A stretch of 64,000 bases of DNA from Micromonospora sp. Llam0 (lineage in GTDB: Bacteria; Actinomycetota; Actinomycetes; Mycobacteriales; Micromonosporaceae), in contig NZ_RJJY01000002.1 in assembly GCF_003751085.1 (NCBI RefSeq), forward strand, positions 310,001-374,000, in the 5' to 3' direction. Below, in pieces: positions 30,405 to 39,797 of this stretch. A program made the translations under genes and the position numbers. The notes below the pieces were generated by a model. The model made no database searches. It saw nothing but the letters and a program-made list of their open reading frames with translations, and was not told the origin of the DNA. Within the stretch, counting starts at the first letter, position 1, and every line of letters starts with the position of its first letter.

Positions 30405-32378
30405 ATGCTGGCTAGCCGCTGCTTCGCCTACCTGACCGCCGCGACGCACCGGCGGTACGCGCTGCTCCCCTTCCACCGGCAGACCGCCCTGTTCCGGCTG
30501 ACCCGGCGGCCCGGCCAGGCCGCCCGATGCTGGCTGGCCAGACGGCTGCGACCGGCCCGACCGACCGCCGCCGGCCTCCCCCGCCGATGGTCCGTACTGG
30601 ACGGGCGACCCGTCCTGGCCGTCGTCGACGACACGATCAGCCCGCTCAACGCCCACCGGCGCAACCTGCACCTCGTCACCGACGCACTGACCCGGGCCGG
30701 GGTGGACCACTTCGTCATCCCGGCCGCATCCGGGCTCCGCAGCCGGGTCGGGGTGCCGGCCGGCGAGCGTACCGCCGCGTTGCGGGCCCTCGGCGGTGTC
30801 GGCGGTCTAAGGGCGGCGGTCGCCGAGCGCCGGCACCGTCGGCTGCCGACCCGGCCACGCTGGCGGCTGCGCCGTGCCCCGACGATCCGCGTCTTCCAGG
30901 CGGTGACCAGCGTCGACGGTCAGCTCACGTACGGCGGGCAGGCCGCATGCGAGGTCGAGTTCTGGGCCGTCGACGGTGACCGGCTGCACGCGCCACGGAG
31001 CAACGACGTCACCGCCGTGGTCCCGGCCCGGTCGGCCCCGGTACGGCTGACCGAGGCTGAGGCCTGCGCCTTCGCGCCGGAGGACCGGATCGCCCGGCAT
31101 GTGACCCGTACCTCGTTCACCCGTCGGCCGGCGACCTGGCCCGACTTCCCGGTCGACCTGGTCTGCTGCTGGACCGACCCGACCGACCCGCGGTGGCGGT
31201 CCCGCCGACAGCGGGCCATGGCCCGCGCCGCCGGGCCGGTGCCACCGGCCCGGCGCGCCGACCGGCACCGCCACCGCCGCGGTGACAGCGGTGCCAGCCC
31301 GGCGGGCCACGTTGGCGACGAATGGGTCGGCTGGGACGGCACCGAGGAGCTGCGCCACCTGCTCCGCTCGGTCCACCTGCACGCGCCCTGGATCCGGCAG
31401 ATCTTCCTGATCACCGCAGACCAGGTGCCGGGCTGGCTCGACGTGGACGATCAACGGTTGACCGTGGTCGACCACCGCGACCTGCTCGGTGGCCACACCG
31501 TGCTGCCCACCTTCAACCCGTACGCCGTCGAATCCGCAGTGCACGAGATCGACGGCCTGGCCGAACGGTTCCTCTACCTGCCCGGCAACGTCTTTCTCGG
31601 CCGGCCGGTCGACCGGACCACCTTCTTCGAAGCCAACGGGATCCCGAAAGTGCTGCTCAGCCCGCCGCCCGGGCCGGTCCGGGGAGACGGCCAGCCGGCC
31701 GTCTCGGGAGACAACCCGGCGGTGGCCGCCGCGCGACGCGTCTTCGCCGACCAGTTCGACCGCCTCGTCGACCCGGGCACCCCGGTCGGCGTACCGCTAC
31801 CGGTGCGCCGCTCCACACTGGCCGAAATCTGCACCAGCATTCCCGAGATGGTCGCCCGGATCCGCAGCCACCAGATCCGGCATCCGGACGACGTGTCACT
31901 GATCCGCTCGCTGCACCCGCACTGGTCGTACCTGCGGGGCACCGCGATCCCCGGGTCACTGCGCCGGCACCGCGTCGACCCGGCCGCCCCCGACGCCGCG
32001 CTGCGGCTGCACCGGCTGCTCGACCGGCGCGACGTGGACGCGTTCGGGCTGGACACCGAGCTCACCGACGCGGTCGACTCCGTCGCCCGCCGGCTGCGGG
32101 TCGAGTTCCTCAACCGCTACTTCCCGACCCCGTCACCGTACGAGGTCGACCCGGAGACCGCAGCGGCCCGCGCCCCGTTCACCGCGACCGAGCTGGCGCA
32201 GCGCCTGCTGCGCCCGCCGGTCGGCCGGTTCCCGGTCGGCCCGCAGCTACGGCTGGCCGCCGCGCCGCAACAGCAGACCCGCCACCGCGACACCGGGTAT
32301 CCCGCACAGCCGGACCCGCTGGCGGCGGCCGACCCGGTCCCGGCCACCGAGGTGCTGGTGGGACACCGCTGCGGCTGA
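30405..32378 (+). CDS. Stealth-family sugar-phosphotransferase-like protein
   Basis: 657 residues. Stealth blocks are recognisable: CR1 as VDLVCCWTDPTDPRW (residues ~248-262), CR2 as ELRHLLRSVHLHAPWIRQIFLIT...VPGWLD followed by LPTFNPYAVESAVHEI, then DDVSLIRSLHPHWSYLRG in the C-terminal part. In the CR2 end, where the family usually has FLY-NDD-[VM]F, this protein reads FLYLPGNVFLG, so two acidic residues are lost. Stealth proteins transfer sugar-1-phosphates in capsule or teichoic-acid-like polymers; activity of this copy is uncertain. A ~30-kDa N-terminal region is unassigned. Confidence 0.82.
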   Translation: MLASRCFAYLTAATHRRYALLPFHRQTALFRLTRRPGQAARCWLARRLRPARPTAAGLPRRWSVLDGRPVLAVVDDTISPLNAHRRNLHLVTDALTRAGVDHFVIPAASGLRSRVGVPAGERTAALRALGGVGGLRAAVAERRHRRLPTRPRWRLRRAPTIRVFQAVTSVDGQLTYGGQAACEVEFWAVDGDRLHAPRSNDVTAVVPARSAPVRLTEAEACAFAPEDRIARHVTRTSFTRRPATWPDFPVDLVCCWTDPTDPRWRSRRQRAMARAAGPVPPARRADRHRHRRGDSGASPAGHVGDEWVGWDGTEELRHLLRSVHLHAPWIRQIFLITADQVPGWLDVDDQRLTVVDHRDLLGGHTVLPTFNPYAVESAVHEIDGLAERFLYLPGNVFLGRPVDRTTFFEANGIPKVLLSPPPGPVRGDGQPAVSGDNPAVAAARRVFADQFDRLVDPGTPVGVPLPVRRSTLAEICTSIPEMVARIRSHQIRHPDDVSLIRSLHPHWSYLRGTAIPGSLRRHRVDPAAPDAALRLHRLLDRRDVDAFGLDTELTDAVDSVARRLRVEFLNRYFPTPSPYEVDPETAAARAPFTATELAQRLLRPPVGRFPVGPQLRLAAAPQQQTRHRDTGYPAQPDPLAAADPVPATEVLVGHRCG

Positions 32379-32406
32379 CCGGCGACCGGGTACCTATGGT
32401 GACCAG

Positions 32407-32898
32407 GTGCAGGCGATCATCGCGACCCTCGGCTACGTACTCTCCCCCGACGGACGTCAGGTGCTGATGCTGCGCCGCGACACCCGGCCGGACGACATCC
32501 ACTACGGCTACTACAACGGGCTGGGCGGCAAGCTGGAGCCGGACGAGGACGTCATCGCCGGCATGCGCCGGGAGATCCGGGAGGAGTCCGGGCTGGAGTG
32601 CGGGCGGGTCGAGCTGGCCGGGACCATCTCCTGGCCGGGTTTCGGTCGGCACAGCGAAAACTGGTTCGGATTCCTGTTCCGGGTGCCGACCTGGTCCGGC
32701 GAGCCCCGGCCGGACTGCCCGGAAGGCACCCTGGTCTGGACCGACCTGGCCGACGTCCTCGCCGGCCGGGTGCCGATGTGGCCCAGCGACCGGCACTTCC
32801 TGCCGCTGGTCTTCGCCGAGCAGCCAACCGTCTTCCACGGCGTGATGCCGTTCGTCGACGGCGTGGCGACCAGCTGGAGCTGGACCGCCGCCGGCTGA
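32407..32898 (+). CDS. Nudix hydrolase (MutT-like)
   Basis: 163 residues, GTG start. The Nudix box is complete: GGKLEPDEDVIAGM followed by RREIREESGL, matching G-x5-E-x7-R-E-U-x-E-E-x-G-U. The N-terminus ATLGYVLSPDGRQVLMLRRD and NWFGFLFRVP are typical of 8-oxo-dGTP or ADP-ribose type enzymes. It would hydrolyse a nucleoside diphosphate linked to another group; the exact substrate is not shown by the sequence. Confidence 0.9.
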   Translation: MQAIIATLGYVLSPDGRQVLMLRRDTRPDDIHYGYYNGLGGKLEPDEDVIAGMRREIREESGLECGRVELAGTISWPGFGRHSENWFGFLFRVPTWSGEPRPDCPEGTLVWTDLADVLAGRVPMWPSDRHFLPLVFAEQPTVFHGVMPFVDGVATSWSWTAAG

Positions 32899-32906
32899 AG
32901 GTCCGG

Positions 32907-33539
32907 TCAGAAGCGCGGCATCCCGCCGAACTGGCGGTCACCGGCGTCACCGAGCCCCGGCACGATGAACATCTTCTCGTTGAGCCGTTCGTCGATCGAC
33001 GCGGTCACCAGCCGCAACGGCAGGCCGGAGCGGTCCAACCGGTCGATGCCGGCCGGCGCGGCGAGCACGCACAGTACGGTGATCTCGGTGGCACCCCGGT
33101 CGGCGAGCAGCCGGCAGCAGTGCTCCAGCGAACCGCCGGTGGCCAGCATCGGGTCGAGCACCAGCACCGGGATGCCGGCCAGGTCGACCGGCAGCGACTC
33201 CAGGTAGGCCCGGGGCTGGTAGGTCTCCTCGTCGCGGGCCAGTCCGACGAAGCCCATCGACGACTCAGGCAGCAGCGCCAACGCCGAGTCGGCCATGCCG
33301 AGCCCGGCGCGCAGCACCGGCACCAGCAGCGGCGGGTTCGCCAGCCGGGCCCCGTCGGTCGGCGCCACCGGGGTGGTCACCGGAAAAGACTCCACCGGGA
33401 AGGATCGGGCCGCCTCGTACACCAGCATGGTGGTGAGTTCGTGCAGCGCGGCGCGGAACGCCGCCGAATCGGTCCGGGCGTCGCGCATCGCGGTCAGCCG
33501 GGACTGGGCGAGAGGGTGATCAACTACGAGTACGTCCAC
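32907..33539 (-). CDS. upp: Uracil phosphoribosyltransferase
   Basis: 210 residues from the GTG at 33539. Conserved parts include [15 protein letters not shown], the PRPP region [13 protein letters not shown] and the C-terminal uracil-binding loop [15 protein letters not shown]. It makes UMP from uracil and PRPP in pyrimidine salvage. Its first 20 bases overlap the end of the glycosyltransferase gene on the same strand, so translation is probably coupled. deoC and the phosphohexomutase are close by. Confidence 0.95.
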   Translation of the reverse strand: MDVLVVDHPLAQSRLTAMRDARTDSAAFRAALHELTTMLVYEAARSFPVESFPVTTPVAPTDGARLANPPLLVPVLRAGLGMADSALALLPESSMGFVGLARDEETYQPRAYLESLPVDLAGIPVLVLDPMLATGGSLEHCCRLLADRGATEITVLCVLAAPAGIDRLDRSGLPLRLVTASIDERLNEKMFIVPGLGDAGDRQFGGMPRF

Positions 33540-34830
33540 GGTCGTTGAACCTACTCGCCAGCCCGGCGGCCGACGCATACACCTCACGGATCGCCTCGGC
33601 GTAGCGGGCCGGGGTGTGTTCGGCGCAGCGGGCCGCCGCCATGGCGGCCTGCCGGCGGGCCGGGTCCGGGTCGAGCAGCAGCCGCAGCACCCCGCCGGCC
33701 AGCGCACCCGGCTGCGGATCGGTGCGCAGCGCGGCACCGGCGAGCGCGCCGTGCGCGTGCAACGCCCGGTCGACCAGTACCACCGGCACCCCGGCCAGGC
33801 CGGCTTCCTGCAGGACCAACGCCTGGGTGTCGGTCTGCGAGGCGAACGCGAACACCTCGGCGGCCCCGTACGCCGCAGCCACCACCTCCGGGCCCTGCTG
33901 GCCGGTGAGGGTGATCCGGGCAGCCACCCGAGGGTCGATGGAGCGCAGCAGCCCGGCCAGCCAGCGCGGCTCGTACAGGGCACCGACCAGCACCAGCCGG
34001 GCGGCCGGGCAGCCGGCCAGCACCCGCTCGAACGCGGCGATCAGCAGGTCGATGCCCTTCTCCCGGTTGATCCGACCCACATAGAGGACCACCCGGTCGC
34101 TGGGCGTGATGCCGTGGCCGTACCGGAAGGCGTTGACCTCGTCGGCGGTGGTGCGGCGGGCCGCGACCCCGGTCGGCACCAGGTGCACCCGGTCGGCGGG
34201 CACCGGCAGATGGATCCGGTCCAGCACCGCCCGGGTCGGCACCACCACCGCGTCGGCGCCGCCGAGCAGCAAGGTGTTGGTGGCGTCCATGGCGGCCCGG
34301 CGGCGGGCGACCGCGCCGCTGGCCATCGGCCGGTGGTCGCGGGCGTGGCCGGCCGGTGCCGCCGCCGGGCGGGGCACGCCGAGCCGGCGGGCGTACAGCC
34401 GGACGCCGGCGCTGAGCGCGCGGGCCGGCACCCGGTACGCGTCGGCGTACGCGTGCAGGTCGGTGTGGTAGGTCTGGACCAGCGGCAGACCGAGCCGGCG
34501 GGCGGTGAGTACGCCGAGCAGCCCGACCGGCCCGGGGGTGTGTACGTGCACCACCTCCGGGGCGTGGGCGGCGATCTCGGCGATGGTGCCGGTGGCGGCG
34601 GCGCCGCGCAGCAGCCACGGCGACAACCGCAGGTCGGCGACTCCGCAGGGCAGCGCGCGTAGCCGCAGCACGTCCGCCTCGGCCGGCTGGTCCGGATGCC
34701 GGGGCACCACGATCAGGCCGGGATGCCCGGCGGCGGCCGACGCCGCCGCGAGAGTCCGCAGCGAGGTGACCACCCCGTCGCGGCGGGGCAGGTACGTGTC
34801 GGTGAAGTGCACTGCTCGCACGTCAGGCAC
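33520..34830 (-). CDS. Glycosyltransferase family 4
   Basis: About 436 residues; the GTG at 34830 is used, but a GTG four codons in (starting [16 protein letters not shown]) is possible. The N-terminal Rossmann half ends with [14 protein letters not shown] and YHTDLHAY. The C-terminal half has [17 protein letters not shown] and the nucleotide-sugar region [23 protein letters not shown], where the first Glu of the EX7E motif is Asp. It is similar to enzymes that add glucose or mannose to membrane lipids. It is the first gene of a two-gene unit with upp. A His/Arg-rich insert (about residues 155-175) is unusual. Confidence 0.85.
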   Translation of the reverse strand: MPDVRAVHFTDTYLPRRDGVVTSLRTLAAASAAAGHPGLIVVPRHPDQPAEADVLRLRALPCGVADLRLSPWLLRGAAATGTIAEIAAHAPEVVHVHTPGPVGLLGVLTARRLGLPLVQTYHTDLHAYADAYRVPARALSAGVRLYARRLGVPRPAAAPAGHARDHRPMASGAVARRRAAMDATNTLLLGGADAVVVPTRAVLDRIHLPVPADRVHLVPTGVAARRTTADEVNAFRYGHGITPSDRVVLYVGRINREKGIDLLIAAFERVLAGCPAARLVLVGALYEPRWLAGLLRSIDPRVAARITLTGQQGPEVVAAAYGAAEVFAFASQTDTQALVLQEAGLAGVPVVLVDRALHAHGALAGAALRTDPQPGALAGGVLRLLLDPDPARRQAAMAAARCAEHTPARYAEAIREVYASAAGLASRFNDRGRTRS

Positions 34831-34946
34831 GGTGGGTCACCGGGGCCAACATGATGTAACGGTAGGCCAACAGCGCCGTTAAGTCTGCTCGTCCGATCGG
34901 ACGACGGCCAAGATCGTGAACTCGCTGGCGACGTAGACTCGCGGGC

Positions 34947-35930
34947 ATGACAGGACACGCGGGCAGGACAGCGGTGAGCACACCGGCACCCGCGCGCCAC
35001 GATCTGGCCGAGGTGGGGCGGAGCGCGGCGACCCTGCGCGCCTTCCTGCACGGGCTGCCCGGCGTCGACCAGATCGGGGCGCAGCAGCGGGCCGCGATGC
35101 TCGGCACCCGGTCGGTCAAGACGACCGCCAAGGCGCGGGCGATCGACCTGGCGATCCGGATGGTCGACCTGACCACTCTCGAAGGTGCCGACACCCCCGG
35201 CAAGGTCCGCGCGTTGTGCGCCAAGGCCCGCCGCCCCGACCCGGCCGACCCGGACTGCCCGTCGGTTGCCGCCGTCTGCGTCTACCCGTCGATGGTGCCG
35301 ACCGCCGCCGAGGCGCTCACCGGCTCCGGCGTGCACCTGGCCAGCGTGGCCACCGCCTTCCCGTCCGGGCAGGCGCCGCTGGAGGTGAAGCTGGCCGACA
35401 CCCGGGCGGCGGTCGCCGCCGGCGCCGACGAGATCGACATGGTGATCAACCGGGGGGCGTTCCTCGCCGGCCGCTACGAGCAGGTGTACGCCGAGATCGT
35501 CGCGGTCAAGCAGGCCTGCGGCGACGCCCACCTCAAGGTCATCCTGGAGACCGGGGAGCTGGCCACCTACGACAACGTGCGCCGCGCCTCCTGGCTGGCG
35601 ATGCTGGCCGGCGGTGACTTCATCAAGACATCCACCGGCAAGGTGCCGGTCGCGGCGACGCTGCCCGTCACGTTGATCATGCTGGAGGCGGTCCGGGACT
35701 TCCACGCCGCCACCGGGCGGCGGATCGGCGTCAAACCGGCCGGCGGCATCCGTACCACCAAGGACGCGATCAAGTACCTGGTGCTGGTCAACGAGACCGC
35801 CGGCGACGATTGGCTCACCCCCGACCTGTTCCGGTTCGGCGCCTCCACCCTGCTCAACGACCTGCTGATGCAGCGGTCGAAGCTGCACACCGGGGTCTAC
35901 TCCGGTCCCGACTACGTCACCCTGGACTGA
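34947..35930 (+). CDS. deoC: Deoxyribose-phosphate aldolase
   Basis: 327 residues from the ATG at 34947; a GTG at 34974 has a better upstream purine run. The Schiff-base region GGDFIKTSTGK (Lys of KTSTG) and the acid/base pair regions DEIDMVINRGAFL and GVKPAGGIRT are all present. It splits 2-deoxyribose-5-phosphate into acetaldehyde and glyceraldehyde-3-phosphate. The aldehyde dehydrogenases downstream (6 bases away) would oxidise the acetaldehyde, so the three genes form a deoxyribose catabolism operon. Confidence 0.93.
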   Translation: MTGHAGRTAVSTPAPARHDLAEVGRSAATLRAFLHGLPGVDQIGAQQRAAMLGTRSVKTTAKARAIDLAIRMVDLTTLEGADTPGKVRALCAKARRPDPADPDCPSVAAVCVYPSMVPTAAEALTGSGVHLASVATAFPSGQAPLEVKLADTRAAVAAGADEIDMVINRGAFLAGRYEQVYAEIVAVKQACGDAHLKVILETGELATYDNVRRASWLAMLAGGDFIKTSTGKVPVAATLPVTLIMLEAVRDFHAATGRRIGVKPAGGIRTTKDAIKYLVLVNETAGDDWLTPDLFRFGASTLLNDLLMQRSKLHTGVYSGPDYVTLD

Positions 35931-35935
35931 TCAGC

Positions 35936-37366
35936 GTGTTCGACTACGCACCGGCACCCGAGTCCCGCTCGGTCGTCACCATCCGCGACTCGTACGGTCT
36001 GTTCATCGACGGCGAGTTCATCGACCCGGCCGACGGCAGCGCGAGGAAGACCGTCAACCCGGCCACCGAGGAGGTGCTCGCCGAGGTCGCCGAGGCCGGC
36101 CCCGGCGACGTGGACCGGGCGGTGGCCGCCGCGCGGGCCGCGTACCAGCGGGTCTGGGGTCCGATGCCCGGCCGCGACCGGGCCAAGTACCTGTTCCGGA
36201 TCGCCCGGATCCTCGCCGAACGCAGCCGCGAGCTCGCCGTGCTCGAATCACTCGACAACGGAAAACCGATCCGCGAGTCCCGCGACGTCGACCTGCCGCT
36301 GGCCGCCGCGCACTTCTTCTACTACGCCGGCTGGGCCGACAAGCTGCCGTACGCCGGTTTCGGCCACGATCCGCGCCCGCTCGGCGTCGCCGGGCAGGTC
36401 ATCCCGTGGAACTTCCCGCTGCTGATGCTGGCCTGGAAGATCGCCCCGGCGCTGGCGGCCGGCAACACGGTGGTACTCAAACCGGCCGAGACGACCCCGC
36501 TGACCGCGCTGCTGTTCGCCGAGATCTGCCAGCAGGCCGACCTGCCGCCCGGCGTGGTCAACATCGTCACCGGGGCCGGCGCCACCGGGCAGGCCGTCGT
36601 CGGCCACCCGGGCGTCGACAAGGTCGCCTTCACCGGCTCCACCGAGGTCGGCCGGCAGATCGCCCGTACGGTCGCCGGCAGCGGCAAGAAACTCACTCTG
36701 GAGCTGGGTGGCAAGGCCGCCAACATCGTCTTCGACGACGCCCCGATCGACCAGGCCGTCGAAGGCATCGTCGACGGCATCTTCTTCAACCAGGGCCACG
36801 TCTGCTGCGCCGGGTCCCGGCTGCTGGTCCAGGAGTCGATCGCCGAACCGCTGCTGGGGTCGTTGAAGCGGCGGATGGCCCGGCTGCGCGTCGGTGACCC
36901 GCTGGACAAGAACACCGACGTCGGGGCGATCAACTCGGCCGCCCAACTGGACCGGATCCGTACCCTGGCCGCCGCCGGCACGGATGAGGGCGCACAGGTC
37001 TGGTCGCCGCCGTGCGACCTGCCGCAGCAGGGCTTCTGGTTCGCGCCGACCCTGTTCACCGGGGTCAGCCAGGCGCACCGGATCGCCCGCGAGGAGATCT
37101 TCGGCCCGGTGCTGTCCGTGCTGACCTTCCGCACCCCGGACGAGGCCATCGCCAAGGCCAACAACACGCCGTACGGGCTGTCCGCCGGCATCTGGTCGGA
37201 GAAGGGTTCCCGAATCCTGTGGGCCGCCGACCGGCTGCGCGCCGGGGTGGTGTGGGCGAACACGTTCAACAAGTTCGACCCGACGTCGCCGTTCGGCGGC
37301 TACCAGGAGTCGGGCTACGGCCGTGAGGGCGGCCGGCACGGGCTGGAGGCGTACCTCGATGTCTGA
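35936..37366 (+). CDS. Aldehyde dehydrogenase
   Basis: 476 residues from the GTG at 35936, chosen because it follows the deoC stop by 6 bases. Motifs of the family are complete: PWNFPLLMLAWKIAPALAAGN, the NAD loop FTGSTEVGR, the catalytic Glu in LELGGKAANIVF, the catalytic Cys in NQGHVCCAGSR and EEIFGPVLSV. It likely oxidises acetaldehyde produced by DeoC. Its last 8 bases overlap the next gene. Confidence 0.93.
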   Translation: MFDYAPAPESRSVVTIRDSYGLFIDGEFIDPADGSARKTVNPATEEVLAEVAEAGPGDVDRAVAAARAAYQRVWGPMPGRDRAKYLFRIARILAERSRELAVLESLDNGKPIRESRDVDLPLAAAHFFYYAGWADKLPYAGFGHDPRPLGVAGQVIPWNFPLLMLAWKIAPALAAGNTVVLKPAETTPLTALLFAEICQQADLPPGVVNIVTGAGATGQAVVGHPGVDKVAFTGSTEVGRQIARTVAGSGKKLTLELGGKAANIVFDDAPIDQAVEGIVDGIFFNQGHVCCAGSRLLVQESIAEPLLGSLKRRMARLRVGDPLDKNTDVGAINSAAQLDRIRTLAAAGTDEGAQVWSPPCDLPQQGFWFAPTLFTGVSQAHRIAREEIFGPVLSVLTFRTPDEAIAKANNTPYGLSAGIWSEKGSRILWAADRLRAGVVWANTFNKFDPTSPFGGYQESGYGREGGRHGLEAYLDV

Positions 37367-38201
37367 CAGTGGCGGCGTCTCCACCCGGGTGGCGGTGCGC
37401 AAGACGTACAAGCTGTTCATCGGCGGGAAGTTCCCGCGCAGCGAGTCGGGACGGACGTACCAGGTGCAGGACTCCAACGTGGCGCTCGCCTCCCGCAAGG
37501 ACCTCCGCGACGCCGTCGTCGCCGCCCGGTCGGCGGTGAAAGGCTGGTCGGGCGCGACCGCGTACAACCGGGGTCAGATCCTCTACCGGGTCGCCGAGAT
37601 GCTGGAAGGCCGGCGCGAGCAGTTCGTCGCGCTCGGCGAGCCGGCCGGCGAGGTCGACGCGGCGATCGACCGCTGGGTCTGGTACGCCGGCTGGTCCGAC
37701 AAGCTCCCCCAGGTGTACGGCGGCGTCAACCCGGTCGCCGGCCCGTACTTCAACCTGTCGACGCCGGAGCCGACCGGAGTGGTCGGGGTCGTCGCGCCGG
37801 CCGAGCCGTCGCTGCTCGGCCTGGTCAGCGTCGTCGCCCCGGTGATCGTCAGCGGCAACACGGCGGTGGTGCTGGCGTCGCCGACCCGCCCGTTGGCGGC
37901 GGTCACCCTGGCCGAGGTGCTGGCCACCAGCGATCTGCCCGGCGGGGTGGTCAACGTGCTGACCGGTGCGCTCGCCGAGACCGCGCCGTGGCTGGCGTCG
38001 CATCTGGACGTCGACGCGCTGGACCTGACCGGGGTAGCCGACCCGCAGTTGGCGGTCGAGTTGGAGCAGGCCGCCGCCGGCAACCTCAAACGGGTGCTGC
38101 GCCCGGCCGTCGGGTCGGTCGACTGGTCCGCCGATCCGGGCACCCGGCGGATGACCACCTTCCTGGAGACCAAGACCGTCTGGCACCCGAAGGGCAGCTG
38201 A
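37359..38201 (+). CDS. Half-length aldehyde dehydrogenase-like protein
   Basis: 280 residues. It matches only the N-terminal NAD-binding half of an aldehyde dehydrogenase (YKLFIGGKFPRSESGRTY, GVVGVVAPAEPSLLGLVSVV, GNTAVVLASP). The catalytic Glu and Cys region is missing, and the protein ends TKTVWHPKGS. It overlaps the full-length enzyme gene by 8 bases. Such truncated partners follow aldehyde dehydrogenases in other actinobacteria, so it is likely a stable non-catalytic subunit rather than a recent deletion; that is inferred. Confidence 0.85.
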   Translation: MSDSGGVSTRVAVRKTYKLFIGGKFPRSESGRTYQVQDSNVALASRKDLRDAVVAARSAVKGWSGATAYNRGQILYRVAEMLEGRREQFVALGEPAGEVDAAIDRWVWYAGWSDKLPQVYGGVNPVAGPYFNLSTPEPTGVVGVVAPAEPSLLGLVSVVAPVIVSGNTAVVLASPTRPLAAVTLAEVLATSDLPGGVVNVLTGALAETAPWLASHLDVDALDLTGVADPQLAVELEQAAAGNLKRVLRPAVGSVDWSADPGTRRMTTFLETKTVWHPKGS

Positions 38202-38309
38202 CCGGATCGGCCGTCAGCCGATGTGCGATCGGATGCGCGCCATCGGACCGCTCCCCGGCGTGTCGAGTCGATGGGACGCAGTGGATCACTGGCATTCTCA
38301 CCCAGCCGC

Positions 38310-39791
38310 TCAGATCGCGGTCAGGACGCTGACCGTACGGTCGAAAAGCTGTTCGGCCTCCTGGGGAGTGCTGCCGATCGCAAGCACACCCAGCTTGGAG
38401 AACTCCCGGACGGTACCGAGGGCGTAGAGCAGAACGCCGGTGCATCGCTGGTGGTCGAAGCGCAACCCAGCCTTGGTGACCGCATCGATCGCCTGCTGCG
38501 GGGACAGACCGGAGAGTCTCGGCAGGTGCAGGCGGTCCGCCGCCCGATAGCAGCGCTCCTCGCCGTCGCGCGTCAGGTAGCTGCCGGTGGCATGATCGTA
38601 GCGCCCCTGCACCAGCCCGTGCATGAACATGAAGGGCGCGTTCGCGCCACCCATGCGCAGGTTGCATTCCAGTGCGAAGGAGGCGGTGTCCGGATTGTCC
38701 GCGTCGACGATGAAGTCGATGCTGACCGGCCCGACGACACCGATCGCAGCGAGTTCGCGCCCGGTCCGCTGGGCAAGTTCCCCGATTTGCCGCCGGTACA
38801 TGCCGTTCGCTGGGAACGTACATCCGACGAAGGTCTGTCCAGTCGGCCCGGCGAGGATCTGGTCATGCGTGGAGATGGTCCGCACGACGCCGTCCGGTCG
38901 CAGCTCGAGCTGGACGGACGGGGAGCGGGTCCCGGCAGCGTCGACGTACACCTCGACGACTCCCCCGGATGCGCCAAGCTTCTCTCTGAAGCTCGTCCAA
39001 GTCTCGGTGGGAGGGATCCGCAACCTCGACAAGAGGTTGGCCCGCACCCAGGTCCGAAGGCCGGCAGACGGCGCCCCGCGATAGGAAAACAACGCGTTAC
39101 CGGCACCGGCGAAGCTGTCATTGAGCTTGACCACGGCACCGCACAGAGCCGGATGCGCCGACCTGAGTGCTACGAGGGCATCGACGACGTCGGTCTCGCT
39201 GCGGAGGTCCTCGAAGCCGTCCGGGATCGGCACCCCGGCACAGCGCATCAACTTCCGGGCGCCGCTTTTCAACCCGAGCTGACTCAGCCGGGGGTCACAG
39301 GCGAACAAGGGGATCCCCAGACGCGACGCAAGCTCCTGTTCTACGGTGGTACTCGTGTAAGTAACGAGATAGGCGTCCGCCGGGTCGGCGATGGCCTGCC
39401 TGATGCCGGCCACCAGTGCCGGGCGTTGCAGGATCTTGTCCGCCAGTGGCACCGGCGAGCTGTCCGCGCAGTCAAGCAGCGTCAGCCGCCGGTACGCCTC
39501 GGACGCATCCAGCGACGGCAGGATGCCTATTACGTAGTCGACGACTGCCGGCTCGATCGCCTGACTGCTGACGTACACCAGCCGAGCCCGCCGCGCGCGC
39601 AGGACTTGCACCAGGTACAGCAGGCGTTGTTCGAAGTGCACCGCCCCGGGGATCTTTTCAAGCTCCTCGGGCCGCAGGGTGATGCTGGGGACCCCGACAA
39701 CGGTCAGGTCCTCAACGTCCGGATCGCGGTCAAGCAGGGATGCCAGTCGACGCTGGGCGCCTTGTGATCCGCCCTCGTCCCACGTGTTCAT
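38310..39791 (-). CDS. PGM1-type ATP-grasp peptide ligase
   Basis: 493 residues. GIPLFACDPRLSQLGLKSGARKLMRCAGVPIPDGFEDL, read in parts, is the signature start of the ATP-grasp fold in the PGM1 family; the ATP Lys is in AVVKLNDSFAGAGN (~222) and the metal-binding E-x-N-x-R is in LECNLRMGGAN. PGM1 of the pheganomycin pathway joins a non-protein amino acid to a peptide nucleophile using ATP. The gene starts 6 bases after the oxygenase stop and is last in a three-gene operon with that oxygenase and an exporter. No precursor peptide gene was found beside it, so it may couple free amino acids. Confidence 0.85.
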   Translation of the reverse strand: MNTWDEGGSQGAQRRLASLLDRDPDVEDLTVVGVPSITLRPEELEKIPGAVHFEQRLLYLVQVLRARRARLVYVSSQAIEPAVVDYVIGILPSLDASEAYRRLTLLDCADSSPVPLADKILQRPALVAGIRQAIADPADAYLVTYTSTTVEQELASRLGIPLFACDPRLSQLGLKSGARKLMRCAGVPIPDGFEDLRSETDVVDALVALRSAHPALCGAVVKLNDSFAGAGNALFSYRGAPSAGLRTWVRANLLSRLRIPPTETWTSFREKLGASGGVVEVYVDAAGTRSPSVQLELRPDGVVRTISTHDQILAGPTGQTFVGCTFPANGMYRRQIGELAQRTGRELAAIGVVGPVSIDFIVDADNPDTASFALECNLRMGGANAPFMFMHGLVQGRYDHATGSYLTRDGEERCYRAADRLHLPRLSGLSPQQAIDAVTKAGLRFDHQRCTGVLLYALGTVREFSKLGVLAIGSTPQEAEQLFDRTVSVLTAI

Positions 39792-39797
39792 GGGTGG

